A DNA stretch of 38,178 nt from Ruminococcus sp. GTDB taxonomy: Bacteria; Bacillota; Clostridia; Oscillospirales; Ruminococcaceae. The stretch covers positions 1 through 38,178 of the forward strand of contig JAFSSS010000048.1 in NCBI GenBank assembly GCA_017450925.1. The letters run 5' to 3'. Made by a program: the position numbers and the translations under genes. The notes beneath the pieces are model-generated. The model was given only the letters and a program-made list of their open reading frames with translations, did not search any database and was not told the DNA's origin. Below are positions 7,220 through 15,844 of the stretch, in pieces. Each line of letters begins with the position of its first letter. Position 1 is the stretch's first letter.

Positions 7220-8941
7220 TCAAGCGACCTTGATAGATCTTACGGCGCTGTAGTTGCCGTAGCGGGTGGAGGTCGCTTTGCCGTCCTTGGTGACAAAGGA
7301 GCGAACCTTTACATACCATTTCTCGCCGGAATTGGGAACCTTTGAGAAGTTCTCCGTAAGGTCGCTAAGATTGGTGGAGGTATAGCTGTGGACGTTCTTT
7401 GAAAAGTTTTTGTCGGTGGAGTAAAGCACTTGATAGCCTGTCGCACCGGCAGTGGCGGCCTTCCATTTCAGCTTGAAGGCGCCCTTGGTGGTAGTGATCG
7501 AGGTTATCGCGTTCTTGGCGGGCTTGACCACAAAGGTCTTGGTCTTTGTGCCGCCGTAGGTGCCCTTGCCGACTATGGTTATTTTAGCGATACCCACCTT
7601 GACATTGTTTGAATAGCTGACTGTGTAGTGTGTGCCCTCTGTCAGCACGGTGCCGCTGCTGTTCTTGACTGTCACCTTGGGCTTGATCTGGCTGCCGGAA
7701 TAGGTATAGCTGGAGTAGGGGATAGAGATCGAGGCAAAGGGCTGGCCGATGTGATAGGTAACGGTCTTGGTGCCGGCGTATTTTCCGATGCCGGTTACAA
7801 CGGCCGAGGCGGTGCCGGGGCGGATATTGTTCTTATAGGTAACGGTATAGTCCTTTTTGGCGGTAAGCTTCTGACCGCCAAGCTTAACGGTAACGGTGGG
7901 GCGCTTGGCTTTTCCGTCGTAGCCGTAGCTGCTGTAGGACAGAGAGGTCGTGGCATAGGAGATATTATGCTTGAAGCCGGTGGATGTCATAACGGGATAG
8001 GCGAAGCCGGCAGAGGAGCCCTTGGTGCCGGTGAAATCAGATGTGGCGTAATTGTAGGTAAGGTCATTCCAGTCGGTGATAGTCTGTGTGCCGACGGTGT
8101 GGCCGGGGAAATTCTTCCAGCATTTGAGGAAGAACTTATGTGACCTTTCGGGGAAGCCCTGTTCATAGGCATTGGCGTCCCATGTGGTATCCATATAATA
8201 CCATTTGCCCTCAAGGTAAACGATATTCCATGCGTGGCTCTCGTTATTGCCGATGCCGGTCATCACGCGGCAGGGAATGCCGAGGTCGTTCAGAAGCAGA
8301 TAGGTAGCGAGGGCATAGCCGTCGCAGACAGACTTCTTGCCCACCAGAGCGTCATAGACCGAATGCTTGGTGAGGGAATTATCATATTTGACATTCTTGA
8401 CGAGCCAGTCATGGACAGCAAGGATGCGGTCGTAGTCGCTGGGCAGGCTGGTGAGCTTCAGCTGCTTTTTGAGGGAGGCCACGGCGTTGTTTACGGCTGT
8501 CTGCTGGGAGGCTGTGATATTCTTTGCCACCTTATAGGTAAGGGTGACGTAATCCGTCGAGGTATCATAGCTGTAGCTAAGGCCGGTATATTGTCTTGCG
8601 AAGAGGATATCGCCTTCATCGGCCTTGCCGGTATAGCCCTTGGCGAGGTGGTTGAACACGAAATCGCCGAAGTCGAAGATCCTATCCTCGTTGAAATCGA
8701 AGATATTTTTGACGTTAAAGGTTATGGTCTCGGTATTGGTCTTGAGCTGCTCCCGCAGGTAGAGGGCGGTATCCACGGCGCCGCTGAACATCGGGGTGCT
8801 TGCGGCCTCGGCAGAGATGACGGATGCTCCCGAAAAGAGCGAGTCGGAGAGCGCCGGTGATGAAGCGGCACCTGCTGTCAGAGCCAGTGCCAGCAGCAGG
8901 GCAGCGGGCTTTCTGATTTTTCTTGCGAATGATCTTAACAT
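7220..8941 (-). CDS. secreted transglutaminase-like protein with Ig-like and Fn3-like domains
   Basis: Exported 573-aa protein with a transglutaminase/protease-like core, possibly acting on wall or surface proteins. A Sec signal peptide (RKIRKPAALLLALALTAGAA) covers about residues 9-30. The core has KSVCDGYALATYLLL (catalytic Cys 206), NNESHAWNIVYL (His 236) and YYMDTTWDAN (Asp 251), a complete triad. Two related beta-sandwich repeats follow (about 320-475, each with a 'YSSYxYxG' opening and 'GxGxYxGTKT' end), then a Fn3-like domain (about 480-573). A D-F-N-E-D loop near residue 82 resembles a calcium loop but is probably coincidental. ATG 8941 is chosen because AGGAGG lies nine bases upstream; a frame nine codons longer lacks a site. 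It is the last gene after ftsEX and the two M23 genes. The substrate is unknown. Confidence 0.85.
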   Translation of the reverse strand: MLRSFARKIRKPAALLLALALTAGAASSPALSDSLFSGASVISAEAASTPMFSGAVDTALYLREQLKTNTETITFNVKNIFDFNEDRIFDFGDFVFNHLAKGYTGKADEGDILFARQYTGLSYSYDTSTDYVTLTYKVAKNITASQQTAVNNAVASLKKQLKLTSLPSDYDRILAVHDWLVKNVKYDNSLTKHSVYDALVGKKSVCDGYALATYLLLNDLGIPCRVMTGIGNNESHAWNIVYLEGKWYYMDTTWDANAYEQGFPERSHKFFLKCWKNFPGHTVGTQTITDWNDLTYNYATSDFTGTKGSSAGFAYPVMTSTGFKHNISYATTSLSYSSYGYDGKAKRPTVTVKLGGQKLTAKKDYTVTYKNNIRPGTASAVVTGIGKYAGTKTVTYHIGQPFASISIPYSSYTYSGSQIKPKVTVKNSSGTVLTEGTHYTVSYSNNVKVGIAKITIVGKGTYGGTKTKTFVVKPAKNAITSITTTKGAFKLKWKAATAGATGYQVLYSTDKNFSKNVHSYTSTNLSDLTENFSKVPNSGEKWYVKVRSFVTKDGKATSTRYGNYSAVRSIKVA

Positions 8942-8981
8942 AGCTTGCAGCCTCCTTATTATTATCAAACTAAAAACGCAT

Positions 8982-10421
8982 TCATTCCTGTTTATCTATC
9001 ACCACAAAGGCGGCGGGGTTGAGATACATCCCGTTATAGCGTATCTCAAAGTGCAGGTGGTCGCCGGTGGAGAAGCCGGTGGAGCCCATATAGCCGATAT
9101 GCTGTCCCTGCTTGACCTTATCGCCGGGCTCGACATTCACCTCGGTCAAGTGACCGTAGAGGGTGAGGAAGCCGTTTCCGTGGTCGATGATGATATAATT
9201 CCCGTAGCCTCCGCCGCAGCCGCAGGACTCCTGTTTCCCGTAATCGTGGGGGCAGGAGGTATTGGTGCGGACGACCGTACCGCTTTCAGAGGCCACGACG
9301 TCGTCATACTTATCGCCGGAGATGTCGATGCCTTGATGATATCTTCCCCAGCGGGCGCCCACGCCGTAGGAGATATAATAAACTCCGGGGCAGGGCCACT
9401 CGAAAACATATCTGCACTCGTCCTCGGGCAGCTCCTCGCCGGCCTCGATGCGGGCGGTGATACTGTTATGGAGGTTTTCCAGTGCAGCCGAGGCCTCCAG
9501 CTCGGTGGCCTGCCGGGCGGCATCGCTGCCGGAGTCGGAGAAATCAGATTTGAGCAGCCCCGACAGGTCGGCCTCAAAGGCCTTGCGCTCGTCTATATAT
9601 GCCTTATTCTCCTCCAGCAGCTCTCTGCGCTCGGCCTCAAGTTCCTCGGTTATCTCCTGGTGCTGGGCGATAAGCTCCTCGTAGGCCTTCTGCTGGGCGG
9701 CCAGTTCATTCTTCTGCTTATTGTAGTCGGACTTTCTGGCAGAAAGCTCGGTTTTCAGCTTTTCAAGCTCCTGCTTATTCTCCTTGAGCTGACTGATGAA
9801 CCTGTCGTCATGCTCTGCCACACGTTTGACCAGCTCCACGCGCATCAGCACGTCGAAGAAATCGCTGGAGCTTAGCAGGACGTTCAAATAGCTTTCCTCG
9901 CCGCCGGCGATATAGAGGGCTCTAAGGCGGCGCTTGAACCTTTCGATGCTGTCGTCTATCTCGGCCTGCTTATCCGAGATAGCCTTTTCGTTATCCTTGA
10001 TGCTGATTTCCAGCCGTGTCATATAGGCATTGAGGACGCCGGTCTTGGCCTTTATCATGCCGAGCTTTTCCATAACGGCCTTTCTTAGCTCATCCTCGGC
10101 GGCAAGACCCTTTTCGGCGGCCTGTATCTGTTCATCCAGCTCCTTTTGAGCCTCGCCTATCTCCCGGAGGCGGGAGGCATAGGGTGTAACGTCAAGGGCA
10201 GTGGAGGGGTTGGGGTCATCCTTTTCCTCGCTGTCCGTATCGGAGCTGTCATCAGAGGACTGATACTCAAAGCTGTCGTTCTCGGGGTCAAATCCCTGCT
10301 GTTGCTCTTGGCCAGTCTCCTCGGCGGGGACGTCCTCGGCATAGCCGGAGAACATTCCGACCGAAAGCAGGAATGCGGCTGTAACGGCAGCGGCGCGTTT
10401 CATTTTCTTTGACTGTTTCAA
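8982..10421 (-). CDS. coiled-coil M23 peptidase (murein hydrolase, EnvC-like), second copy
   Basis: Secreted 479-aa peptidoglycan endopeptidase. A TTG start at 10421 gives MKQSKKMKRAAAVTAAFLLS, a good signal peptide, and has GAGG eight bases upstream; ATG 10403 is an alternative. A long coiled coil (about residues 65-310, E/K/L/A-rich) precedes a LytM domain. Zinc and catalytic residues are intact: His 362 and Asp 366 in YHQGIDI, His 424 in LYGH, and His 455/457 in HLHFE. A short cysteine-bearing insert, CPHDYGK..SCGCGGGYGNY, sits between the first two ligands and is shared with the upstream paralogue. The position behind ftsEX fits the EnvC/PcsB/CwlO principle, in which FtsEX pulls on a coiled coil to activate a wall hydrolase. 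The enzyme class is confident; the FtsEX partnership is inferred. Confidence 0.9.
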   Translation of the reverse strand: MKQSKKMKRAAAVTAAFLLSVGMFSGYAEDVPAEETGQEQQQGFDPENDSFEYQSSDDSSDTDSEEKDDPNPSTALDVTPYASRLREIGEAQKELDEQIQAAEKGLAAEDELRKAVMEKLGMIKAKTGVLNAYMTRLEISIKDNEKAISDKQAEIDDSIERFKRRLRALYIAGGEESYLNVLLSSSDFFDVLMRVELVKRVAEHDDRFISQLKENKQELEKLKTELSARKSDYNKQKNELAAQQKAYEELIAQHQEITEELEAERRELLEENKAYIDERKAFEADLSGLLKSDFSDSGSDAARQATELEASAALENLHNSITARIEAGEELPEDECRYVFEWPCPGVYYISYGVGARWGRYHQGIDISGDKYDDVVASESGTVVRTNTSCPHDYGKQESCGCGGGYGNYIIIDHGNGFLTLYGHLTEVNVEPGDKVKQGQHIGYMGSTGFSTGDHLHFEIRYNGMYLNPAAFVVIDKQE

Positions 10422-10517
10422 GGGTTTCACCTCTTCTAAGGTCGCCGTTAGCTGCTGAAATGCAAAGACACCCTGCACATCTGACATGGTGTTACAGGGA
10501 TCTTTGTAGGTCTGTTA

Positions 10518-12098
10518 TCAAACGTAATTGGACGGATTGAGAGCCACGCCGTTAAGGCGTATCTCAAAGTGGAGGTGAGGGCCGGTAGAGTGGCCTGTGG
10601 AGCCAACGGTACCCAAAACGTCGCCCTGCTTTACGACTTGGCCGACATAAGCGGTGATGCCCTCGGAGTGAGCGTAGAGCGTCCACCACCCGCCGCCGTG
10701 GTCGATGATGCAGTAATTGCCGTAGCCGCCTCCGCAGCCGCAGCTGTAATTTTTGCCGTAGTCATGAGGGCAGCCGTTGACTACTCTGATAACTGTGCCG
10801 TCGGCAGCGGCGCATATCTTAGCGCCTCTGATGCCTGCGGAGTAGATATCTATGCCCTTATGGTAAGCGCCCCAGCGCCAGCCCACGCCGTAGCTTATGT
10901 AATAGAAGCCGGGGCAGGGCCAGGTGAACATAGACTTATCGGTATAATTATACTGGGAGTTGCTCACATTCTGTGCAGTACCGGAATTTGTTTTTGTACT
11001 GGTATTGGTATTGGTATTATTATTGGCAGGAGTTATGGTGGGAGTGGTGGGGGTATAGCTTTGCTGCTGCTGTTGCTGCTGCTGGAGCAGAGCCTGTCTG
11101 CGTTTTTCCTCCTCCTCGGCCTTTTTGCGGGCTTCCTCCTCGGCTTTCTTTCTTGCCTCTTCCTCGGCCTTTCTGCGGGCTTCCTCCTCGGCTTTTTTCT
11201 TAGCCTCCTGCTCTTCCTTTTGAGCCTTGAGTGTTTCCTGCTCGGCGAAGAGCTTCTGCAGATCCTCCTCAAAGGCCTCCTGCTCGGCGATATAGGCCTC
11301 CTGGTCGGCCATATAGGCCTGCTTATCCGCCTCGAGCTGATTGAGCATAGCGGCGCTCTTCAGATAGAGGTCATCGAGCTTATTTCTTTGGGATTCATGC
11401 TTTTTCTGCTGCTCCTCGAGCTCGGCCTTATCCTTTTCAAACTCGGCCTTTTGGGCTTTGAGCTTGCCCTCGTCGATCTCGAACTGATCCTTCTTGGCGA
11501 TAAGCTCGTTGATGACGTTATTATCGTGGTCGGCAACGCGCTTTACCAGCTCGAGCTTCATAAGCATATCATAGAAATCCGATGCGCCGACAAGGATATC
11601 GGTATAGCTTTCGCCGCCTGCGACATACATAGCGCGGATACGCTTCTGGAAGTCCTTTACTCCGTCAACGATCTCCTGCTTTTTGGTCTCGATATCCTTT
11701 TCCTTTTTGTCGATATCGGCAGACACGCTGGTGATCTTGGCAGAGATGGTCTCGATAGAGGTCTCCAGTGCCCGGAGGGTTTCCTCGACAGTGGCTATCT
11801 GTTCCTCGATAGCGGCTTGATTTTCCTCCTCCTTGGCGATATCGTCCTGCGTAGAGGAGATCTTCTCGTCAAGCTCGGCCTGTTTTTCCTCCAGCTCCTT
11901 AAGGTGCTTATTAGCCTCCTTGATATCCTCCTCGGCCTGCTTGGCTTTCTCGTCAAGCTCGGCGATGACGTCGTCATAATCTGCCGAAGCCAGCTGTTCG
12001 GAGAGTATGGGCTGGGTACTGCCGGACATTACTGTCAGAACTGTTACAACTGCTGCGAGGCAGGCGAGCAGTCGTTTTATCCTGCTTGCTGTATTCAT
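10518..12098 (-). CDS. coiled-coil M23 peptidase (murein hydrolase, EnvC-like), first copy
   Basis: Secreted 526-aa paralogue of the next gene. ATG 12098 follows GGAGG by eight bases; the signal peptide is RIKRLLACLAAVVTVLTVMSG. The coiled coil spans about residues 40-345 and ends in repeated EEARKKAE heptads. An eight-Gln run and a Thr/Asn-rich linker (about 345-395) lead to the LytM domain. Metal and catalytic residues are His 413 and Asp 417 (YHKGIDI), His 477 (LYAH) and His 508/510 (HLHFE). The CPHDYGK..SCGCGGGYGNY insert (Cys 443, 453, 455) is present. It lies directly after ftsX with a gap of about 76 bp. It probably cleaves peptide cross-bridges during division or elongation under FtsEX control. 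The second copy has a much shorter linker, so the two may reach different wall layers. Confidence 0.9.
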   Translation of the reverse strand: MNTASRIKRLLACLAAVVTVLTVMSGSTQPILSEQLASADYDDVIAELDEKAKQAEEDIKEANKHLKELEEKQAELDEKISSTQDDIAKEEENQAAIEEQIATVEETLRALETSIETISAKITSVSADIDKKEKDIETKKQEIVDGVKDFQKRIRAMYVAGGESYTDILVGASDFYDMLMKLELVKRVADHDNNVINELIAKKDQFEIDEGKLKAQKAEFEKDKAELEEQQKKHESQRNKLDDLYLKSAAMLNQLEADKQAYMADQEAYIAEQEAFEEDLQKLFAEQETLKAQKEEQEAKKKAEEEARRKAEEEARKKAEEEARKKAEEEEKRRQALLQQQQQQQQSYTPTTPTITPANNNTNTNTSTKTNSGTAQNVSNSQYNYTDKSMFTWPCPGFYYISYGVGWRWGAYHKGIDIYSAGIRGAKICAAADGTVIRVVNGCPHDYGKNYSCGCGGGYGNYCIIDHGGGWWTLYAHSEGITAYVGQVVKQGDVLGTVGSTGHSTGPHLHFEIRLNGVALNPSNYV

Positions 12099-12174
12099 TT
12101 GCTGATCCTCCAAAAGATGCTGCGGGGGGTTCTCTTTATATGCCGCGGCTTTTACACACAAAATACTTACACGA

Positions 12175-13080
12175 TCAGACCTTCAGATGCTTGCCTGTGC
12201 TGAAGGAAGTACCGAGGGCGCCGATAAGAGCGCCGGCGACTGCATAGGCGATAGTCACATGGATGAAAAGGTCATCGAAGGAATAGAGGTTATTGATCCC
12301 CAAAACGCTCCAGAGCTTGAAGTCGTTATTGAAGATATTATAAACTCCGTCATAGGCGAACTTAGTAAGGCCGAGGGCGGCGGCAGCTGCCAGCAGGCCC
12401 ACGATCATACCCTCGATGAAGAAGGGTATTCTGATAAAGCTGTTCTTGGCGCCGACGTACTTCATTATATTTATCTCTTTACGTCTGGCGAAGACACTTG
12501 CTCTTGTGGTGTTTGAAATAATGATAAGGCAGACCACGATCAGAGCGATGACTATCGCGCCGGAGATGATCCCGAGGATACGTCTGATGCTGATAAGCAC
12601 ATCGGTAAACTCTGAAGGGGAGCGGGTGGATTCGACGTTTGAAAACGTACTGATCTGAGTAGTCGTCAATGTCATTTCCTTGATATCGTGGACTGTTACG
12701 CGGAAGGTATCGGGCAGGAAATTATCGTCGGCATACTGAAACAGCTCCTGCTCCTCCTTGGTCATATCCTTTACCATGCTTTCCCACGCCTGCTCCTTTG
12801 AATAGAACTCGATCGTATTCACATTGGGCAGAGAGGAAAGGTTATTCTTCAGTTCATCTATCTGCTCCTGCGAGCAGCCGTCCTTGATCTGCACCACCAG
12901 CTCGCTCTTATCCTCGATGCCGCCGATGATGCGGTTGATATTGATCGCCAAAAGCACCGAGATGCCCACCATAAGCAGTGACACCAGCATTATGCAGAAG
13001 CTGGCGAAGCTCATCATCCTGTTTTTCCAGATACCCTTAAAGCCTTGATGAACAAGGTACCGCATACTACTTATTCTCAT
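12175..13080 (-). CDS. ftsX: cell division protein FtsX
   Basis: Membrane subunit of the FtsEX ABC-type complex, 301 aa. One N-terminal helix (about 23-45, FASFCIMLVSLLMVGISVLL) is followed by an extracytoplasmic domain (about 50-165) and three C-terminal helices (about 170-195, 220-240, 270-290), the standard FtsX layout. The segment NTTRASVFARRKEINIMKYVGAK is the conserved cytoplasmic loop. ATG 13080 is preceded by AGGAGG at five bases and overlaps the end of ftsE by 14 bp, indicating translational coupling. The extracytoplasmic domain is the expected docking surface for the coiled-coil M23 enzymes encoded just downstream. Confidence 0.95.
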   Translation of the reverse strand: MRISSMRYLVHQGFKGIWKNRMMSFASFCIMLVSLLMVGISVLLAININRIIGGIEDKSELVVQIKDGCSQEQIDELKNNLSSLPNVNTIEFYSKEQAWESMVKDMTKEEQELFQYADDNFLPDTFRVTVHDIKEMTLTTTQISTFSNVESTRSPSEFTDVLISIRRILGIISGAIVIALIVVCLIIISNTTRASVFARRKEINIMKYVGAKNSFIRIPFFIEGMIVGLLAAAAALGLTKFAYDGVYNIFNNDFKLWSVLGINNLYSFDDLFIHVTIAYAVAGALIGALGTSFSTGKHLKV

Positions 13081-13753
13081 GGGTACCTCCTATGACTTCA
13101 TCGAAGGCGATAGAGCCTTTATTGATATTAATGATACGTCCGCCGAAATAGCGCACAAGCTCATGCTCATGGGTGACCATAAGCACGGTGGTGCCGCACT
13201 CATTGATACCCTTGAGGAGCCCCACGATCTCATAGGAAAGGGCGGGGTCGATATTGCCGGTAGGCTCGTCCGCGATGATAAGCTTGGGGTCATTGACAAG
13301 GGCTCTTGCCAAAGCGACCCTCTGCTGTTCACCGCCGGAAAGCTCTGTGGGATAAGACTTTGTCTTATCGGAGAGGCCGACCAGATTGATAACATAAGGC
13401 ACGCGGCTTCGGATATACTTTGCGGGAGCGTCGATAACTCTCAAGACGAAGGCCACATTTTCATACACTGTCATTGTGGGGATCAGTCTGAAATCCTGGA
13501 ACACGACGCCGATAGTACGGCGCAGTGCAGGTATCTTGCCGCGTCTTAGCTTACGGAGATTAAAGCCGTTGACGATGACCTCGCCGTTAGTGGCATCTAT
13601 CTCTTTAAGCACGAGCTTGATAAGCGTTGATTTGCCGGCACCCGAGGGGCCGACCACGAAAGCGAAGTCGCCGTCGTTGATCTTCAAGTTGACCTTATTA
13701 AGGGCATCGACACCGCTGGAATAGGTGACGGACACATCCTTGAACTCTACCAA
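13067..13753 (-). CDS. ftsE: cell division ATP-binding protein FtsE
   Basis: Cytoplasmic ATPase of the FtsEX complex, 228 aa. Walker A GPSGAGKST is at 35-43, Q-loop VVFQDFRL near 83-90, signature LSGGEQQRVALARAL starting at 138, Walker B LIIADEPTGNID starting at 158 and the switch His in VTHEHEL. The start is TTG at 13753 with AAGGAAGG about ten bases upstream; no ATG fits. It overlaps ftsX by 14 bp. ATP hydrolysis is known to drive conformational change in FtsX that activates wall hydrolases, consistent with the two M23 genes downstream. Confidence 0.95.
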   Translation of the reverse strand: MVEFKDVSVTYSSGVDALNKVNLKINDGDFAFVVGPSGAGKSTLIKLVLKEIDATNGEVIVNGFNLRKLRRGKIPALRRTIGVVFQDFRLIPTMTVYENVAFVLRVIDAPAKYIRSRVPYVINLVGLSDKTKSYPTELSGGEQQRVALARALVNDPKLIIADEPTGNIDPALSYEIVGLLKGINECGTTVLMVTHEHELVRYFGGRIININKGSIAFDEVIGGTHENK

Positions 13754-13800
13754 GAAAAATACACCTTCCTTAAAAGTTAGAAGTGCGGGGAAAACTGCGG

Positions 13801-13830
13801 TAAAATAGGCCGGGCTATTACCCCCGACCT
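13801..13830 (-). terminator. probable terminator of the PucR-type regulator
   Basis: On the minus strand AGGTCGGG and CCCGGCCT form a stem (13823-13830 with 13807-13814, one T-G pair) followed by ATTTTA. It lies between the regulator and ftsE. It may be partial, allowing read-through into ftsEX; no strong ftsE promoter was found in the gap. Confidence 0.5.
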
Positions 13831-13853
13831 ACATTTCAAATGTTGTTTGTCAA

Positions 13854-14939
13854 TCAGAACTTGACGGGATTTGCTGACAGATACTTCTTGACCATAAGAG
13901 CGATCTTGAACACGATAGCGTGGTCGAACTCTCTAAGGTCGAGGCCTGTGAGCTTCTTGATCTTCTCGAGCCTATAGACCAATGTATTTCTGTGTACGAA
14001 AAGCTTTCTTGAGGTCTCGGAAACATTCAGATTGTTCTCGAAGAATTTCTGTATCGTGAAAAGCGTTTCGTGGTCGAGCGACTCGATAGAACCCTTTTTG
14101 AACACTTCCTTCAGGAAGGTCTCGCACAGGGTGGTGGGCAGGTGATAGATAAGTCTTGCGATGCCTAAGTTATCGTAGGAAACGATGACCTTATCGGTAT
14201 CGAACACCTTGCCGACCTCAAGAGCCATTTGGGCTTCCTTGAAGGATCTTGCCAGATCTCTCACGCCCTCAACTACAGTACCGATGCCGACGTTTACTCT
14301 TGTATAGAACTCGCCGCTCAAGGTATCCGAAATGGAACGTGCCAGCTTTTCGAGATCCTTGGGCTCGACCCCGGGGGAGACTTCCTTTACCAGAACGATA
14401 TCGCTCTCGGTAATATTGAAAACGAAGTCCTTATTCTTATCGGGGAAGAGGTTCTGAATAACGTCAAAGGCGGAAACGTCGTTGGAGGTGATGATCCTTA
14501 TCAGCAGTGCGACGCGGGAGGTATCGGAGCTGAAATGCAGTTCTCTTGCCTTGACGTGGATATCGCCGGGGAGGACGTTATCCAGCACAACGTTCTTGAT
14601 GAAGTTGTTCCTGTCGTACTTCTCATCATAATACTGCTTGATGCTCGAAAGGGTGATAGCGAGGATGCTGGCATATTTTGCCGCCACCTCATCAGTGCCC
14701 TCAACGAACACGGCGTAATCCGGCTTCATCAATGCGCCGAAGGGCTTGTAGGTATAGCCGTCACGCACGAAGATGTCATGTGAATCGCTCAGGTCAAGAG
14801 AGACATACTCATTGGTGGTGCCCACTTGAGCCAGCTCGGAGCAGGCAATTATCGTTGCCGTTTCGTCGATGACGCCTATGGTGCAGTCGATAGTATCTCT
14901 CATCTGGTGGACTACGCTCTGGAATAATCTGTTTGACAT
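13854..14939 (-). CDS. PucR/CdaR-family transcriptional regulator
   Basis: 361-aa cytosolic regulator. The C-terminal 60 residues (NNLNVSETSRKLFVHRNTL, then VYRLEKIKKLTGLDLREFDHA) are the HTH typical of PucR/CdaR (sugar-diacid-regulator type) proteins. An internal GGDEF-like or 'CdaR' middle region precedes it (about 135-260). The N-terminal 110 residues look like a GAF/PAS-type sensor. ATG 14939 has GAGGGG eight bases upstream. It has its own promoter (15003-15031) and is separated from ftsE by a weak terminator. No diacid, purine or sugar catabolic genes are adjacent, so the regulon is unknown; proximity to ftsEX may be incidental. Confidence 0.85.
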   Translation of the reverse strand: MSNRLFQSVVHQMRDTIDCTIGVIDETATIIACSELAQVGTTNEYVSLDLSDSHDIFVRDGYTYKPFGALMKPDYAVFVEGTDEVAAKYASILAITLSSIKQYYDEKYDRNNFIKNVVLDNVLPGDIHVKARELHFSSDTSRVALLIRIITSNDVSAFDVIQNLFPDKNKDFVFNITESDIVLVKEVSPGVEPKDLEKLARSISDTLSGEFYTRVNVGIGTVVEGVRDLARSFKEAQMALEVGKVFDTDKVIVSYDNLGIARLIYHLPTTLCETFLKEVFKKGSIESLDHETLFTIQKFFENNLNVSETSRKLFVHRNTLVYRLEKIKKLTGLDLREFDHAIVFKIALMVKKYLSANPVKF

Positions 14940-15349
14940 AATTTTTTCCCCTCTACTTGCAAAATTTCAGACTGGAAACGGGTACAAGTCTCTACAGAAT
15001 ACATTATACCAAAAAACGATTGATTTTGCAAGGGGTTTATAGTAAAAATGTTCAAAAAAGTTTTTTTGGCCAAAAAACCGATATAAAAACCCTCGAACTT
15101 ATTACAAATTGTAACATATACAGCCCTGCTGTTTGTTAACAAAGTGTGAAATTCTGGCAAAATCCGGGGTGATGACGGGTGAATTTGTCATCAAATCCAG
15201 TCGTTACGTTACTTTTCTGTAATTTTTAAATTTTTTGTTAACTGCCGTGTGAAGTCCGTTTTTTCAGACTGAAAGGATAAGAACTTTTATTTTGCGGGCA
15301 GTTTGACAGATGAACGGGTGTAATATTCGTCATTTTTTATAATAGGTCA
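14940..15349. other. AT-rich gene-free region upstream of the PucR-type regulator
   Basis: About 410 bp with the regulator's promoter at its left end. The rest is strongly AT-rich, with a short GATGAC / GTCATC inverted repeat (15171-15192) and two TTTGTTAAC words (about 15132 and 15233). No gene or RNA was recognised. It also contains the 3' end zone of the flavodoxin operon, where no clear terminator was found. Confidence 0.55.
15003..15031 (-). promoter_or_regulatory. promoter of the PucR-type regulator
   Basis: On the minus strand TTGCAA (15026-15031) and TATAAT (15003-15008) are 17 bases apart. The predicted leader is about 57 nt. Confidence 0.75.
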
Positions 15350-15823
15350 TCAGTCCTTGACGATACCGGCGACCCATTCTGAAACGTCCTCGCCTGAGGC
15401 AAAGACCTTAGCGGCGATGATGCGGCAGTCGCCCTTGACATAGGGGCGGAGCTTGCCGACGGTCTTGCCGATATCGCTGCCGCCGGAGGTGGCGAATAGG
15501 GCGATGCGCTTGCCTGTCCAGTCATACTGCTGCATGAAGCTGTTGATGATATTGGGAGCGCCGTAGTACCAGATAGGGAAGCCGACGAACACGGTGGTAT
15601 AGCTTTCAAACCCCTCGACGCTGCCGGCTATGGGGATATCCTTTTTGCCGATCTTCTCCTTATTGCAACGGGAGAGGGGATTTTTCCAGTTGATATCGGA
15701 CTTGGTATAGGGTATCTCTGGGCGTATCTCAAAGACATCGCTGCCGGAGGCATCGGCGATCCTCTTGGCGAGGGCGGCGGTATTGCCCTCGGCGGAGAAA
15801 TAGACTGTAAGGTTCTTGGTCAT
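15350..15823 (-). CDS. flavodoxin-like protein
   Basis: 157-aa FMN-binding electron carrier or flavin-dependent reductase of the flavodoxin_4 type. The N-terminal LTVYFSAEGNTAALAKRIA has the phosphate-binding loop pattern S-x-x-G-N-T. VGFPIWYYGAP (about 85-95) contains the aromatic residues that stack on FMN. LFATSGGSDIG (about 112-122) is the third loop. ATG 15823 is preceded by AAAGGTG; an in-frame GTG four codons earlier overlaps that site and is less likely. It is the last gene of the O-antigen-ligase-like run, 21 bp after the small membrane protein. The partner is unknown. Confidence 0.88.
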   Translation of the reverse strand: MTKNLTVYFSAEGNTAALAKRIADASGSDVFEIRPEIPYTKSDINWKNPLSRCNKEKIGKKDIPIAGSVEGFESYTTVFVGFPIWYYGAPNIINSFMQQYDWTGKRIALFATSGGSDIGKTVGKLRPYVKGDCRIIAAKVFASGEDVSEWVAGIVKD

Positions 15824-15844
15824 GATAATTCGCACCTTTCTTTA

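Noticed and set aside
7220..8941. Dockerin module in the transglutaminase-like protein
   Set aside because: Only a single D-x-N-x-D loop near the N-terminus, not the duplicated C-terminal repeat of a dockerin.
10569..12203. 544-aa open frame on the plus strand opposite the first M23 gene
   Set aside because: It is the antisense of an E/K/A/Q-rich coiled coil, giving a Leu-rich low-complexity translation with no motif and no ribosome site. The minus-strand gene has a signal peptide and active site.
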